DNA of 60,851 nucleotides from contig CAMIMS010000008.1 in NCBI GenBank assembly GCA_946221025.1, positions 1-60,851 of the forward strand, read 5' to 3'. The position numbers and the translations under genes were made by a program. Below the pieces are notes generated by a model that was not told the origin of the DNA, did no database searches, and saw only the letters and a list, made by a program, of their open reading frames with translations. The DNA is from an uncultured Pseudoclavibacter sp. Its GTDB lineage: Bacteria > Actinomycetota > Actinomycetes > Actinomycetales > Microbacteriaceae. Shown here piece after piece: positions 18,364-27,549 of the stretch. Position 1 is the stretch's first letter. Each line of letters opens with the position of its first letter.

Positions 18364-18792
18364 TGCAATCCCGGGGGTCACGATGCGGTGACGCCGCAGA
18401 CTCAGTCGACGCTGGCGCCGTATCCGGCGGATATGGAGCATCTCGATGAAATCCTTGCCCTCGATTCGATTGAACTTCCGGAAGGCGCCACGAACGTTTC
18501 CGTCGAACCCGCCTACGAGTTCGAGCGAGGGTATCCGCGGGGTTGGGGATACGTCGTCTACTTCCGTGCAGATGAGAAGGACGTGCAAACCTTCATTGAG
18601 AAGAATATGTCCTTCGAGCTTTCCTGGCTCGACGACTGGCCGGTGTGTGAGGATACGATTCTGACGCAGGATTTCCCATACTCTGAGGTTGAAAAGCCGG
18701 CATGTGCGCTCGGCAAGGGGCCAACCCGTGGCGCACATTTCATGTTCGAGCGGCCGTTGGGTCGAGTTTGGATCTCGATACAGGGTGAATGA
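18298..18792 (+). CDS. Lipoprotein, candidate immunity protein 3
   Basis: A 164-residue paralogue. GTG 18298 is preferred over the upstream in-frame ATG 18259, because it aligns with the start of copy 2 and follows the same ribosome site. The signal peptide (LLGLTGCNPGG) is almost identical to copy 2. From about residue 55 the mature domain diverges strongly (ALDSIELPEGATNVSVEPAY, then FELSWLDDWPVCEDTIL), so this copy may recognise a different partner or toxin allele. It overlaps the fourth copy by four bases. Confidence 0.8.
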   Translation: MTRSSQALRAMAFAVALLGLTGCNPGGHDAVTPQTQSTLAPYPADMEHLDEILALDSIELPEGATNVSVEPAYEFERGYPRGWGYVVYFRADEKDVQTFIEKNMSFELSWLDDWPVCEDTILTQDFPYSEVEKPACALGKGPTRGAHFMFERPLGRVWISIQGE

Positions 18793-19298
18793 TGCGCAAT
18801 CGCCGATTTTTTGCACTGATATCCGTCCTGGCGGTGGGTAGTCTCCTTCTGAGCGGGTGTGAGTTGTCCAACTCGCATGTAGAAGACGGCTCGGCAATTC
18901 CGCAGACGCAATCGACTCTCGCACCGTATCCGGCAGACGTGAAGCATCTCGACGACATCCTGGCGCTCGCGAAAATGAAATTGCCCGAGAATGTCGACGA
19001 AGTGTCGGTCGAACCGGCGTACGTCTTCGAGCGGGATTACGCCCAGGGGTGGGGATACGTTGTCCATTTCAAAGCGGATGAGGCGACAACACGCGAGTTT
19101 CTGAATGACTACGTCCAGGTTGTTCTGTCGAGAGTTGAGCACTATAAAAGCTGCGCGCCTATTCATACCGACGAAGACCTACCGGTCGCGGAAGCAAGCC
19201 GACCGATCTGCACAGTCGGCAGCACCGGCACCCGGAACGCCGAAGTCCTGATCGAACGCCCCCTCGGCCGCGTCTGGATCCTCATTCGAGGCGAGTAG
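18789..19298 (+). CDS. Lipoprotein, candidate immunity protein 4
   Basis: A 169-residue lipoprotein with lipobox LLLSGC (Cys at about residue 24). The mature domain is back in register with copies 1 and 2 (MKLPENVDEVSVEPAYVFER and the RPLGRVWILIRGE ending) but has its own signal sequence. An ATGA overlap links it to copy 3, and a second ATG follows at 18792. Codon usage returns to the GC-rich chromosomal style toward its 3' end, so the cassette boundary is probably here. Confidence 0.8.
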   Translation: MMRNRRFFALISVLAVGSLLLSGCELSNSHVEDGSAIPQTQSTLAPYPADVKHLDDILALAKMKLPENVDEVSVEPAYVFERDYAQGWGYVVHFKADEATTREFLNDYVQVVLSRVEHYKSCAPIHTDEDLPVAEASRPICTVGSTGTRNAEVLIERPLGRVWILIRGE

Positions 19299-19392
19299 CC
19301 CCCGCGAGTACACTGCTTCGCGGCCCCGCGACCCACGTGGCCCCCGGCGTGCCGGTGAGCACGCATCCGTCCCAAAGGCATCTGCCTCCAAG

Positions 19393-20730
19393 ATGAGTTC
19401 CGTCTTCCAGACGCCCACCCCTCCCGCAACCGCTCGCGGCGACAAGCTTCCGCTCGCATCCCTGATCGCCCTGGCCTCAGCCACCTTCGTCAGCGTCACC
19501 ATCGAGATGCTGCCGACCGGCCTCATGCCGTTCATGGCGCCCGACCTCGGGGTTTCCGAAGCGCAAATCGGCTTCCTCATGACCGTGTTCGCGCTGTGCG
19601 TGATCATCACGTCAGCGCCCCTCACGCATGTGCTGCGTAACGTGCCCCGGCACACCCTCCTGATCGGGGTGCTGCTGTTGTTCTGCGTCGGCAGCCTCGG
19701 CACGGCGCTCGCGCCGAGCTACCCGTTCATCGTCGTCAGCCGCATCGTGGCCGGCATCGCGCACGGCGTGCTGTGGGCGACGATCGCCGCCTACGCATCC
19801 CTCATCACCCCGAAGCACCTCATGGCCCAGGGCCTATCGATCACCCTCAGCGGCGGATCAACGGCCTTCGTACTCGGTGTGCCGCTTGGCACCGCCCTCG
19901 GGCAGCTGTTCGGTTGGCGCATGACCTTCGCCGTGCTCGTCGTAGTTGCGCTCATCGTCGCCGGGATTCTCTACAAGCTGCTACCGCGGGTTGACCACCT
20001 CGCCGAAGACAACTTCACCCAACCCATCACGCTGCCAGAACCCGTTGCCACGGCCGCCGCGACCTCGCCGCATGCCCTCGCCGAGCAGGTCGGGGCGGTG
20101 CGCGCCCGCCCCGCCGTCCACCCGAAAACAATGGGAGCCGTCGCGCTCATGAGCGCGATCACCGCGATCACGATGTTCGGGCACTACGCCTTCTACTCGT
20201 ACATCTCTCCGTACATGACGGATGTGATGGGCGTCGCTCACGAGCACCTGAGCCTCATGCTCTTCGCCTACGGCATCCTCTCGGCCATCGCGACCCTCGC
20301 GATGGGGCTGCTGTTTGGCTCGCGCCCCATCCTCGGCATCTTCTTGAACCTCGGGATGGCGCTCGCTGCAGGCGCAATCATGCTCACCTTCGCGCCGACC
20401 TCAACGGTCGCCGGAGTCATCGGGCTCGGGATGTGGGGGCTCGCGATGGGGTTCCTGCCGCCGCTTTACCAGTCGCGCATCCTGGTGCTCTCGCCCTCGC
20501 ATAAGCGAGACCTCTCATCGGCGATCTACTCGAGCTGCTTCAACGTCGGCATCGGGGGCGGCTCGTTCGTGGGCGGCATTCTGCTTGACCGGGCCGGCAT
20601 CATGACCCTGCCGACGACGTTCCTCATCTTCATGAGCATTGCGATCGCCGCGGCGCTCGGCGCGTGGCGACTGCTCGCGAACGGCCGGCAGCAGGCGGAC
20701 GAACGCGCCCGGGGCCGAGCCGGGGTGTAA
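19393..20730 (+). CDS. MFS exporter, AraJ/sugar-efflux type
   Basis: A 445-residue protein with about 12 hydrophobic segments and a polar central loop (about residues 195-245), the standard MFS layout. LTHVLRNVPRHTLLIGVLLL matches the loop 2-3 motif, and RIVAGIAHGVLWATIAAYAS the helix 4-5 region of the arabinose-efflux-permease subgroup. Substrates in this subgroup range from sugars to drugs, so specificity is open. It starts 94 bp after the lipoprotein array and looks like ordinary chromosomal sequence. Confidence 0.88.
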   Translation: MSSVFQTPTPPATARGDKLPLASLIALASATFVSVTIEMLPTGLMPFMAPDLGVSEAQIGFLMTVFALCVIITSAPLTHVLRNVPRHTLLIGVLLLFCVGSLGTALAPSYPFIVVSRIVAGIAHGVLWATIAAYASLITPKHLMAQGLSITLSGGSTAFVLGVPLGTALGQLFGWRMTFAVLVVVALIVAGILYKLLPRVDHLAEDNFTQPITLPEPVATAAATSPHALAEQVGAVRARPAVHPKTMGAVALMSAITAITMFGHYAFYSYISPYMTDVMGVAHEHLSLMLFAYGILSAIATLAMGLLFGSRPILGIFLNLGMALAAGAIMLTFAPTSTVAGVIGLGMWGLAMGFLPPLYQSRILVLSPSHKRDLSSAIYSSCFNVGIGGGSFVGGILLDRAGIMTLPTTFLIFMSIAIAAALGAWRLLANGRQQADERARGRAGV

Positions 20731-20791
20731 GGCCCGACCGCCTAGCGCGCAATAGACTGCAAACTCGCAACCCGTCCGAAGGAGCCCCCAG

Positions 20792-22087
20792 GTGACCGAC
20801 CCCAACGCGACCGCTGAGTCCACGTTCCTCTCGCCGCTTGCCGACGTCGACCCCGAGATCGCGGATGTGGTGCAGCGCGAACTCGACCGCCAGCGTGACA
20901 CGCTCGAGATGATCGCGAGCGAGAACTTCGTGCCCCGCTCGGTGCTCGAGGCCGCCGGATCGGTGCTTACGAACAAGTACGCCGAGGGCTACCCGGGCCG
21001 CCGCTACTACGGCGGATGCGAAGTGGTCGACGTTGCTGAGAACCTCGCCATCGAGCGCGCCAAGGAACTGTTCGGCGCGAAGCACGCGAACGTGCAGCCG
21101 CACTCGGGCGCATCCGCGAACGCCGCGGTGCTGCACGCGATCGCCCGCCCCGGCGACACCATCCTCGGCCTGTCGCTCGACCACGGTGGTCACCTCACGC
21201 ACGGCATGAAGATCAACTTCTCGGGCCGCCTCTACAACGTTGCCGCCTACGGGGTCGACCCGGAAACCTCGCGCGTCGACATGGATGAGGTGCGTCGCCT
21301 CGCGCACGAGCACCAGCCGAAGGTGATCATCGCCGGCTGGTCGGCCTACCCGCGCCACCTCGACTTCGCCGAGTTCCGCGCGATCGCCGATGAGGTCGGC
21401 GCGATTCTCTGGGTCGATATGGCGCACTTCGCGGGGCTCGTTGCCGCGGGCCTGCACCCGAGCCCCGTGCCGCATGCGCACGTCACCTCATCCACCGTGC
21501 ACAAGACCCTTGGCGGGCCGCGTTCGGGCTTCATCCTCACCAACGACGACGACCTGGCGAAGAAGATCAACACGGCCGTCTTCCCGGGCCAGCAGGGCGG
21601 CCCGCTCATGCACGTGGTCGCCGCGAAGGCGGTCGCCTTCAAGCTCGCGGCAACGGATGCGTTCAAGGATCGCCAGCAGCGCACCCTCGACGGTGCCCGC
21701 ATCCTCGCCGAACGCCTCGTGCAAGACGATGTGAAGAACGCGGGCGTGGCTATTCGCTCGGGCGGCACCGATGTGCACCTCGTGCTCGTTGACCTGCGTG
21801 ACGCCGAGATTGACGGCAAGCAGGCAGAAGACCTCCTCCACGAAGTCGGCATCACCGTGAACCGCAACGCCGTGCCGAACGACCCGCGCCCGCCGATGGT
21901 CACCTCGGGCCTTCGCATCGGCACGTCGGCGCTTGCCACGCGCGGTTTTGGCGATGAGCAGTTCCGCGAGGTCGCCGATGTGATCGCGCTCGCGCTGCAG
22001 CCGAACCCGGATGTGGCGGCGCTTCGCGAACGCACCCGCGCCCTCGCTACGGCCTTCCCGCTCTACGAGGGCCTCGAGCAGTGGTAG
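20792..22087 (+). CDS. glyA: Serine hydroxymethyltransferase
   Basis: This PLP enzyme interconverts serine plus THF with glycine plus 5,10-methylene-THF, the main entry of one-carbon units. The 431 residues are normal. MIASENFVPRSVLEAAGS and the PLP-lysine motif TSSTVHKTLGGPRSGFIL (Lys near residue 240) are diagnostic. The GTG start follows GAAGGAGCCCCC. The 3' end overlaps folD by seven bases, so the two one-carbon genes form a tight operon. Confidence 0.97.
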   Translation: MTDPNATAESTFLSPLADVDPEIADVVQRELDRQRDTLEMIASENFVPRSVLEAAGSVLTNKYAEGYPGRRYYGGCEVVDVAENLAIERAKELFGAKHANVQPHSGASANAAVLHAIARPGDTILGLSLDHGGHLTHGMKINFSGRLYNVAAYGVDPETSRVDMDEVRRLAHEHQPKVIIAGWSAYPRHLDFAEFRAIADEVGAILWVDMAHFAGLVAAGLHPSPVPHAHVTSSTVHKTLGGPRSGFILTNDDDLAKKINTAVFPGQQGGPLMHVVAAKAVAFKLAATDAFKDRQQRTLDGARILAERLVQDDVKNAGVAIRSGGTDVHLVLVDLRDAEIDGKQAEDLLHEVGITVNRNAVPNDPRPPMVTSGLRIGTSALATRGFGDEQFREVADVIALALQPNPDVAALRERTRALATAFPLYEGLEQW

Positions 22088-22965
22088 CAGCGCCCCTCGA
22101 CGGCAAGGCCGCCGCGGCTGCGATCAAGGCCGAGCTCGCCGCGCGAGTGAGCGCCCTGAAAGCCCGGGGCATCGAGCCGGGGCTTGGGACGCTGCTCGTC
22201 GGTGACGATCCGGGGTCGCAGTGGTACGTGCGCGGCAAGCACCGTGACTGCGCCGAGATCGGCATTGCCTCCATCCGCGAGGATCTGCCCGCCGATGCGA
22301 CGCAGGAGGACGTGCACGCGGCTATCGACCGCCTGAACGCCGATCCGGCGTGCACCGGCTACATCGTGCAGCTGCCGCTGCCAAAGCACCTTGATGAGGA
22401 CGCGGCGATCGCCCGCATCGACCCCGCGAAAGACGCCGACGGCCTGCATCCGGAGAACCTCGGCTGGCTGGTGCTGAACGCGAAGGGCGAGATCACCACG
22501 CCCCTGCCGTGCACGCCCCGCGGATGCGTTGAGCTGCTCTCGCGAAACGGCATTGACCTCAACGGCAAGCACGTCGTCGTGATTGGCCGCGGCGTGACGG
22601 TGGGTCGCCCGATCGGGCCGCTGCTCACGCGCCGCGCCATCAACGCGACCGTCACCCTCTGCCACACGGGCACGCGAAACCTGCCGGAGCTTGCCCGGCA
22701 GGCGGATGTGATCATTGCCGCCGCGGGATCGGCGCGCATGGTCACCGCCGACTGGGTGAAGCCCGGTGCGGCCGTGCTCGATGTGGGCGTGAGCCGCGAA
22801 GACGACCCTGAGACGGGCAAGTCGAAGGTCGTCGGTGATGTCGCCGAGGGCGTGTGGGATGTTGCCGGATGGGTGTCACCGAATCCCGGCGGTGTTGGCC
22901 CGATGACGCGGGCGCTGCTGCTCTCGAACGTTGTCGAGATGGCCGAGCGCGCGGCGGACCGCTGA
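22081..22965 (+). CDS. folD: Bifunctional methylene-THF dehydrogenase / methenyl-THF cyclohydrolase
   Basis: FolD oxidises 5,10-methylene-THF to 10-formyl-THF, the donor used by PurN and PurH of this window. The 294 residues contain the catalytic Tyr-Lys motif QWYVRGKHRDC (about residue 43-53), YIVQLPLPKHLDE and the NADP-binding loop VVIGRGVTVGRPIGPLL. The GTG start lies within the last codons of glyA. It converges with galK with only 28 bp between stops. Confidence 0.97.
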   Translation: MVAAPLDGKAAAAAIKAELAARVSALKARGIEPGLGTLLVGDDPGSQWYVRGKHRDCAEIGIASIREDLPADATQEDVHAAIDRLNADPACTGYIVQLPLPKHLDEDAAIARIDPAKDADGLHPENLGWLVLNAKGEITTPLPCTPRGCVELLSRNGIDLNGKHVVVIGRGVTVGRPIGPLLTRRAINATVTLCHTGTRNLPELARQADVIIAAAGSARMVTADWVKPGAAVLDVGVSREDDPETGKSKVVGDVAEGVWDVAGWVSPNPGGVGPMTRALLLSNVVEMAERAADR

Positions 22966-22993
22966 CCGGCGCCGCGGCGCCGAGCCCGCGCCG

Positions 22994-24205
22994 CTAGACG
23001 TCGCGTCGCGCACCCGCCGACGGCGAGACGATGCGGGTGACCGGCTGCTCCCAGCCGTGCTCGGCGTACGCGCTTTCGAGCATCTGGCGGAACTCATCCA
23101 CTTTCGCTTCGGGCATGACTGCGAACACGGAACCGCCAAGACCCGAACCGGTCGGGCGTGCGCCGATCGCGCCGATGTGGCGCGCGAGCTCGATCGTCAG
23201 TTCGAGCCGGTCGGTCGAGACACCGTAGTCGTCGCGAAGCGCCGCGTGTGACTGGTTGAGGAGCTCGCCCGCGGCCTCCAGGCCTTCAGTGCGAAGCGCC
23301 TTGACCATGTCGAGCGTGCGCTGTGTCTCGGTGATGATGAACCGGGCCCGACGGTACGCCTGCTCATCGAGCGTCTCGGCGCGCTCTTCGAGGTCGGCGA
23401 GCTTCACTTCGCGAAGCGACTGCACACCGAACGCGTTCGCGACCTCATTGCAGTCGCGGCTGCGGTCGGCGAAATCGCTCGACCAGTTGCGGTGCGACTC
23501 GCGCGTGTCGATGGTCAGCATCGCCATCTGCTCAGTTCCCATCCGCTCCATCACATCGATGGGGGAGACGTCCGCGCCGCGCACGTCATAGAAGACGATG
23601 CGGTTCTCTTCGGCGTAGAGGGAGGTGATGTGGTCGGCGATGCCCGTGGAGGCTCCGGCTGCATCCCGTTCGGCGCGCATCGCGCAGGCAGCGATATCGG
23701 CGCGGTCAAGGTTCAGCTCCCACAGGTCAGATAGCGCCAGACCAATGGATGAGCAGATGGATGCCGATGACGACAGCCCGCCGCCGATCGGCACATCGGT
23801 CGTGATGAACACATCCAGGCCCGTGCCGAGGAAGAACGTCTCGACCGGGTCATCGTCGAGTGTCTCCGGCGGGTTTTCGCGGCCGTGTTCGAGCACGGCC
23901 CAGATCATGCCGAGGGGGTAGGAGCGCCAGTCGTTCGCGCCCCAGCTCACTTCGAGGTCGGTGAGGTCGGCTTCGGCGCGCTCGGGGATGAGGTCGGTGG
24001 CGATGGTGATCTTGCCGTCGCTTCGGGTCGCGACCGCGGCGACCGTGCGCAGTTCGATGCCGAAGCCGAGGCTCACCCCATCCTGCGTATCGGTGTGATC
24101 GCCCATGACGCTTACCCGGCCCGGTGCAGACCAGATCCCTTGCGGGTCGCGGCCGAACGTGTCGCGGAATCCCTGCGCGGCTTCTCGAACGAGAGCTCTC
24201 GGCAT
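22994..24205 (-). CDS. galK: Galactokinase (GHMP kinase family)
   Basis: A 403-residue GHMP kinase predicted to phosphorylate galactose at C1. It shows the galactokinase signature variant APGRVSVMGDHTDTQDG (about residues 27-43), the ATP-binding motif PIGGGLSSSASICSSIGLAL near residue 140 and the C-terminal GARPTGSGLGGSVFAVMPEA. Asp replaces the usual Glu in the first motif. No other Leloir gene lies nearby, so galactokinase is the best call but another sugar kinase is possible. A GAAGGAGTGAGGGG ribosome site precedes ATG. Confidence 0.85.
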   Translation of the reverse strand: MPRALVREAAQGFRDTFGRDPQGIWSAPGRVSVMGDHTDTQDGVSLGFGIELRTVAAVATRSDGKITIATDLIPERAEADLTDLEVSWGANDWRSYPLGMIWAVLEHGRENPPETLDDDPVETFFLGTGLDVFITTDVPIGGGLSSSASICSSIGLALSDLWELNLDRADIAACAMRAERDAAGASTGIADHITSLYAEENRIVFYDVRGADVSPIDVMERMGTEQMAMLTIDTRESHRNWSSDFADRSRDCNEVANAFGVQSLREVKLADLEERAETLDEQAYRRARFIITETQRTLDMVKALRTEGLEAAGELLNQSHAALRDDYGVSTDRLELTIELARHIGAIGARPTGSGLGGSVFAVMPEAKVDEFRQMLESAYAEHGWEQPVTRIVSPSAGARRDV

Positions 24206-24337
24206 GTCCCCTCACTCCTTCGGGTGAAGCGAACCGCAATGCGGTCGCGTAGGCCCCTGGGTGGCGCGTGCGCGGCGGTCCGTTATCAGAACGATACCCG
24301 GGTATGCGCTCGCGTCGCGCAGGCAGCGCTGGGGCGT

Positions 24338-24892
24338 TCAGGATGCGCTGGGCGGTCGGGTCGTGTGGTCGCAGGATATTTCGACGGTCGGTGAGCGCGA
24401 TTCGGTGACCTCGACAACGTCGCGGAACGCGCGCGATCGCATCGTGCGCGCGCCGAGTTCGTGCACCCGGCGCTGGAGGTCGCGGTCACTCGTGATCACG
24501 AGCACCGGCGGTGTTGGACCGGTCGCTGGTTCGGCTGCGGGCAGGTCGATCGGTTGTCGCCAGGCGGTGCGGTGTGCGCGCACGCGGTCAACGATCGCGT
24601 CATCGCCCGATCTGCTCGCCCGGTGAATGCGCACATGCTCCGTCGAAGCCTCGCGTGCATTCTTCGCCGCGCCCTCGAGCACCACTTCGATGAGCGGTGT
24701 TCGGGTCTGCGCGCTCGGCTCGTTTTCGAAGAGGGCATCGAGCGCGCCGCCACCCGCGGCCGCATCCAGCGAGCGGATGAGCGAGTCGGCGGCACCCGCC
24801 CGATCACGCCACCAGCCGTTCGGCACCGAACCGATGACATTCGCCGCATCCACGATGACGACCGGGCGCTGCCCCGAAACCGACTCACGCAC
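24338..24892 (-). CDS. NYN/PIN-like domain protein (YacP-like)
   Basis: A 184-residue protein with the NYN-domain nuclease layout. The first strand is PVVIVDAANVIGSVP, whose Asp-Ala-Ala-Asn is the metal-binding start, then SRSGDDAIVDRV and VLVITSDRDLQRRVHELGA carry the later acidic residues. Such domains are often ribonucleases acting on structured RNA. The acidic residues look intact, so activity is plausible. It lies upstream of galK in the same direction. In an element-free chromosome it would probably sit directly downstream of the tRNA-Lys gene now at 52731. Confidence 0.75.
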   Translation of the reverse strand: MRESVSGQRPVVIVDAANVIGSVPNGWWRDRAGAADSLIRSLDAAAGGGALDALFENEPSAQTRTPLIEVVLEGAAKNAREASTEHVRIHRASRSGDDAIVDRVRAHRTAWRQPIDLPAAEPATGPTPPVLVITSDRDLQRRVHELGARTMRSRAFRDVVEVTESRSPTVEISCDHTTRPPSAS

Positions 24893-25039
24893 GGTCAGGC
24901 GATTCGAATCAAAGTGGGCCTTCCCAAGCGATTCTCAAACACGAGGCCGGCACTCAAAACGTTCATTCGCCGTGTTCTCAAGGGGTCTGAGCGACGCGGA
25001 CCGCGGAGTCGAACCCCGGAGAGGCACGATTCGCGAGGC

Positions 25040-25402
25040 GTAGTCGCGAAGAATGCGGCGAAGTCTCAAACACGGTTGACCCCGGAACGGCGGGCGGAGT
25101 TGGTCGCGGACTATGAAGCGGGGATGCCAGTTCGAATGATCGCCGCGAAGTATGCAGTACATCGCGGGACAGTCCCCACGCTCGTCACCAAGGACGGAGC
25201 GCGGCTCAGGACGTCTGGGCTCAGTCTTACCGGCCGCGCCCATGCCGCTTCTTTATACGCAGAAGGTCTCACGCTACGGGAGGTCGCTGAACGGCTTGGC
25301 GTCGACGAGAAATCGGTCCGGAACGCAGTGGTGGAGGAGAGAGGTCTGATTCGGCCGCGAGGCAGACGCCCTCACGAGGCTCGCCGAGATTCTTCGGCTT
25401 GA
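25040..25402 (+). pseudogene. Fragment with two helix-turn-helix repeats, possible recombinase remnant
   Basis: An open frame near the left end of the element encodes RLTPERRAELVADYEAGMPV followed by a helix-turn-helix, then a second repeat (YAEGLTLREVAERLGVDEKS). Such paired HTH repeats occur at the C-terminus of some actinobacterial invertase-type recombinases. No catalytic part and no good ATG/GTG with a ribosome site precedes it; only a TTG at 25076 offers a start. I read it as a 5'-truncated remnant. A small standalone DNA-binding protein is the alternative. Confidence 0.45.
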
Positions 25403-25462
25403 GGAGGTGGAGTTAGTAGAGTAGGGATCATGTGATCACCACGGCTGACCTCATCGGTAGAC

Positions 25463-26914
25463 GTGAAAGCTCTCACCGATGGGGAGGACGTGTTGCCAGA
25501 AGTTGACCCGAGCCAGTCGACAGACCCGGCAGCTTTCCCAGCGGAAATCCTTCAACGCATCACGGACGCAGCAGGCAGCCGCGTGGTACTCGTTGTTGGT
25601 GCAGGCGTCTCGATGGAGAAGCCGACCGGCTTTGCGAGTGGTGCGCACTACTCTCGCGAAGCATACCGGCGACTTGTTGCCGATGGCGTTCTGAACGACG
25701 GAGAGTGCACAGATCCCGACGACCTCTCCGTTCTAGCTGATCTGCTGTACGACAAGTACGGATCGCAGACTGAACTGACGAGTCGCCTACCGAAGGACGC
25801 TTGGTGGACGGCCGCCCCGAACTCGGGGCACCTCATAGCTGCCGCCTTGCTCATCGAAGGCGCGATTCGGCATGTGATCACTCTGAACTACGACTTGGCC
25901 TTCCAACACGCCGTAACCGCCCTGGGCAACAGCACGAACATCACATTCGTAGAAGGTCCTGACGAGCACGCGAACCTTGCTTCACATTCCGTGGTGCACC
26001 TACACCGAAGCGTCAATCAGCCCGAGGAGACCTGGGTACTCAGAAAGAGCGCGCTCGATACAGACTGGGCTGCAGAGTGGGAGAGCGTGATTGCAACTGC
26101 AAATCTGTCAGCTCCAGTCGTGGTATTCGTCGGCCTGGGCAGTCCCGCCAATGTTCTCACTGAGAGCGTCAGCAACCTCGCCGCAAAAGCCCAATCCTCC
26201 TACTATCTGGTCGACCGCAATCAAGACTCGAAGTTCCACGAAGCATTGAGCGCGAATCTCACCGGAACTGTCGACCTCTACTGGGGCGACTTCATGTCGA
26301 GACTCGCTCAAAGGGTAGTTCTCGAACAGTTGCAAAGAGTCCGTGACGCACATAGCCAGATGGCGGACGATGACCCCGAAATGGCGTTGCGCCGGTCGGA
26401 AGATGTCGCAACACCTATCCAAGAGATCACGCTGCTCGACCTCGGCCGCGCCAGAGCTACCTGGCTACTGGGCCCGCACTTCTATGCCGGAGAGGGTGAC
26501 GCCGCGAACCAAAGGCAGATCGCGCACCTCCTGGTAGCAACGGACCACTTGTCGGCAGCGCTCGCAACGAGTTCCCTGGACCTGGATGAGCATGGCCGTC
26601 TCACGGTCAACACCGGTGGCGGTTCAACGCTCGTCTTTGGGCTTGCTCATGGTGGAGGCACCATTGCATGGAGCGCCATCAGCGCCAAGATTCGTGAGCG
26701 AAACAATCGCCTGGCGCCCCAGCAACGAACCAATCTTGTCATCGTGGCTGGAGCAAGAAACACGCGAACGCCAAGTGTTGATGACCTTGTTCGGGAGGAC
26801 ACATCAGGCGACCTCATTAGGGGCGCCGACAGCATTCACCCGATCTTCGCAGACGATTACCTAGGACGGCCCGCGACTGACTTGCAGTCAGCGGTTGAGG
26901 AGCTACGACGATGA
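25463..26914 (+). CDS. SIR2-domain protein, candidate Lamassu effector (LmuA-like)
   Basis: A 483-residue protein with an N-terminal SIR2 fold. The NAD-binding loop VVGAGVSMEKPTGF is near residue 45, HVITLNYDLAF near 138 and the catalytic-type His in SVVHLHRSVNQ near 178, followed by VVVFVGLGSPANV. The C-terminal 200 residues have no recognised domain. In phage-defence systems SIR2 domains usually deplete NAD+ when triggered. The downstream middle-component and Rad50-like genes make this the Sir2-type effector of a Lamassu/ABC-three-component system. GTG 25463 is the longest start; GTG 25490 or TTG 25493, just after GGGGAGG, is also plausible. Confidence 0.75.
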   Translation: MKALTDGEDVLPEVDPSQSTDPAAFPAEILQRITDAAGSRVVLVVGAGVSMEKPTGFASGAHYSREAYRRLVADGVLNDGECTDPDDLSVLADLLYDKYGSQTELTSRLPKDAWWTAAPNSGHLIAAALLIEGAIRHVITLNYDLAFQHAVTALGNSTNITFVEGPDEHANLASHSVVHLHRSVNQPEETWVLRKSALDTDWAAEWESVIATANLSAPVVVFVGLGSPANVLTESVSNLAAKAQSSYYLVDRNQDSKFHEALSANLTGTVDLYWGDFMSRLAQRVVLEQLQRVRDAHSQMADDDPEMALRRSEDVATPIQEITLLDLGRARATWLLGPHFYAGEGDAANQRQIAHLLVATDHLSAALATSSLDLDEHGRLTVNTGGGSTLVFGLAHGGGTIAWSAISAKIRERNNRLAPQQRTNLVIVAGARNTRTPSVDDLVREDTSGDLIRGADSIHPIFADDYLGRPATDLQSAVEELRR

Positions 26915-27549
26915 CCGACGCCGTTGTAACGAACGAACTGCTTCTCACCGAGATCACAAGGCTGCTTGCAGAGTCTGAGATCGTCCGCGTAGACAGCGCG
27001 CGCCACCGATCCTGGCCTTCCAGCTCGATGGCGTTCGAAGACGAGTACTCAGTGATCGCGGTGTGGGCATTTGAGTCGGTTGAAGAGCTCGTCGCCGGGT
27101 GGGGTACGGCACAGGATCACGTGGTCGATTTCCTAGGTGCGAACGTAATCGCGACCGACCCGAAGTCTTGGGATGGATACCTCATCCTCGTCGCGATGGA
27201 CGGCGTTCCGGAGGAACTGGCTGCCGAGCTGAGCACCATACGTTCTGACACGCGGCGTGTACGCAAGTTGGTGCTGACAGCGGACGATCTACCAAGTCGT
27301 GTCTTCGATCCGCTGGAGTTGACACCACAGGTTAGGCGAACACTGGCGCCGATTCTCGACCTTGATCTCGACACCACTCCGGGGAGGGCTGACCCCTTGG
27401 CCACGCTCCCATCGCGCGTTGCGGGGGCTCTTGACAGCAATGCGCACCTCGACGTGGTCATCGCTGCGTATGAGGCAGGCGAGTCTCCTCTTGAAGCGCT
27501 CCACGAACGATTGATCGCAACCCAGCGGACAGGGATGGACGCACTATGA
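26911..27549 (+). CDS. ABC-three-component middle component (LmuC-like)
   Basis: A 212-residue soluble protein that overlaps both neighbours by four bases (ATGA), so the three genes are translationally coupled. No catalytic motif is visible. Strand-rich stretches such as YSVIAVWAFESVEELVAGW and DGYLILVAMDGVP match the compact middle component that bridges effector and ATPase in ABC-3C/Lamassu operons. The assignment rests mainly on size and position, since I recognise no strong sequence signature. Confidence 0.6.
   Translation: MTDAVVTNELLLTEITRLLAESEIVRVDSARHRSWPSSSMAFEDEYSVIAVWAFESVEELVAGWGTAQDHVVDFLGANVIATDPKSWDGYLILVAMDGVPEELAAELSTIRSDTRRVRKLVLTADDLPSRVFDPLELTPQVRRTLAPILDLDLDTTPGRADPLATLPSRVAGALDSNAHLDVVIAAYEAGESPLEALHERLIATQRTGMDAL

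Noticed and set aside
24995..25035. tRNA-like GGTTCGA box on the minus strand near the left end of the element, possible duplicated tRNA-Lys 3' end
   Set aside because: The flanking bases do not form a T arm with a seven-base loop, and the sequence does not match tRNA-Lys at 52731, so it is neither a tRNA nor a clear attachment repeat.
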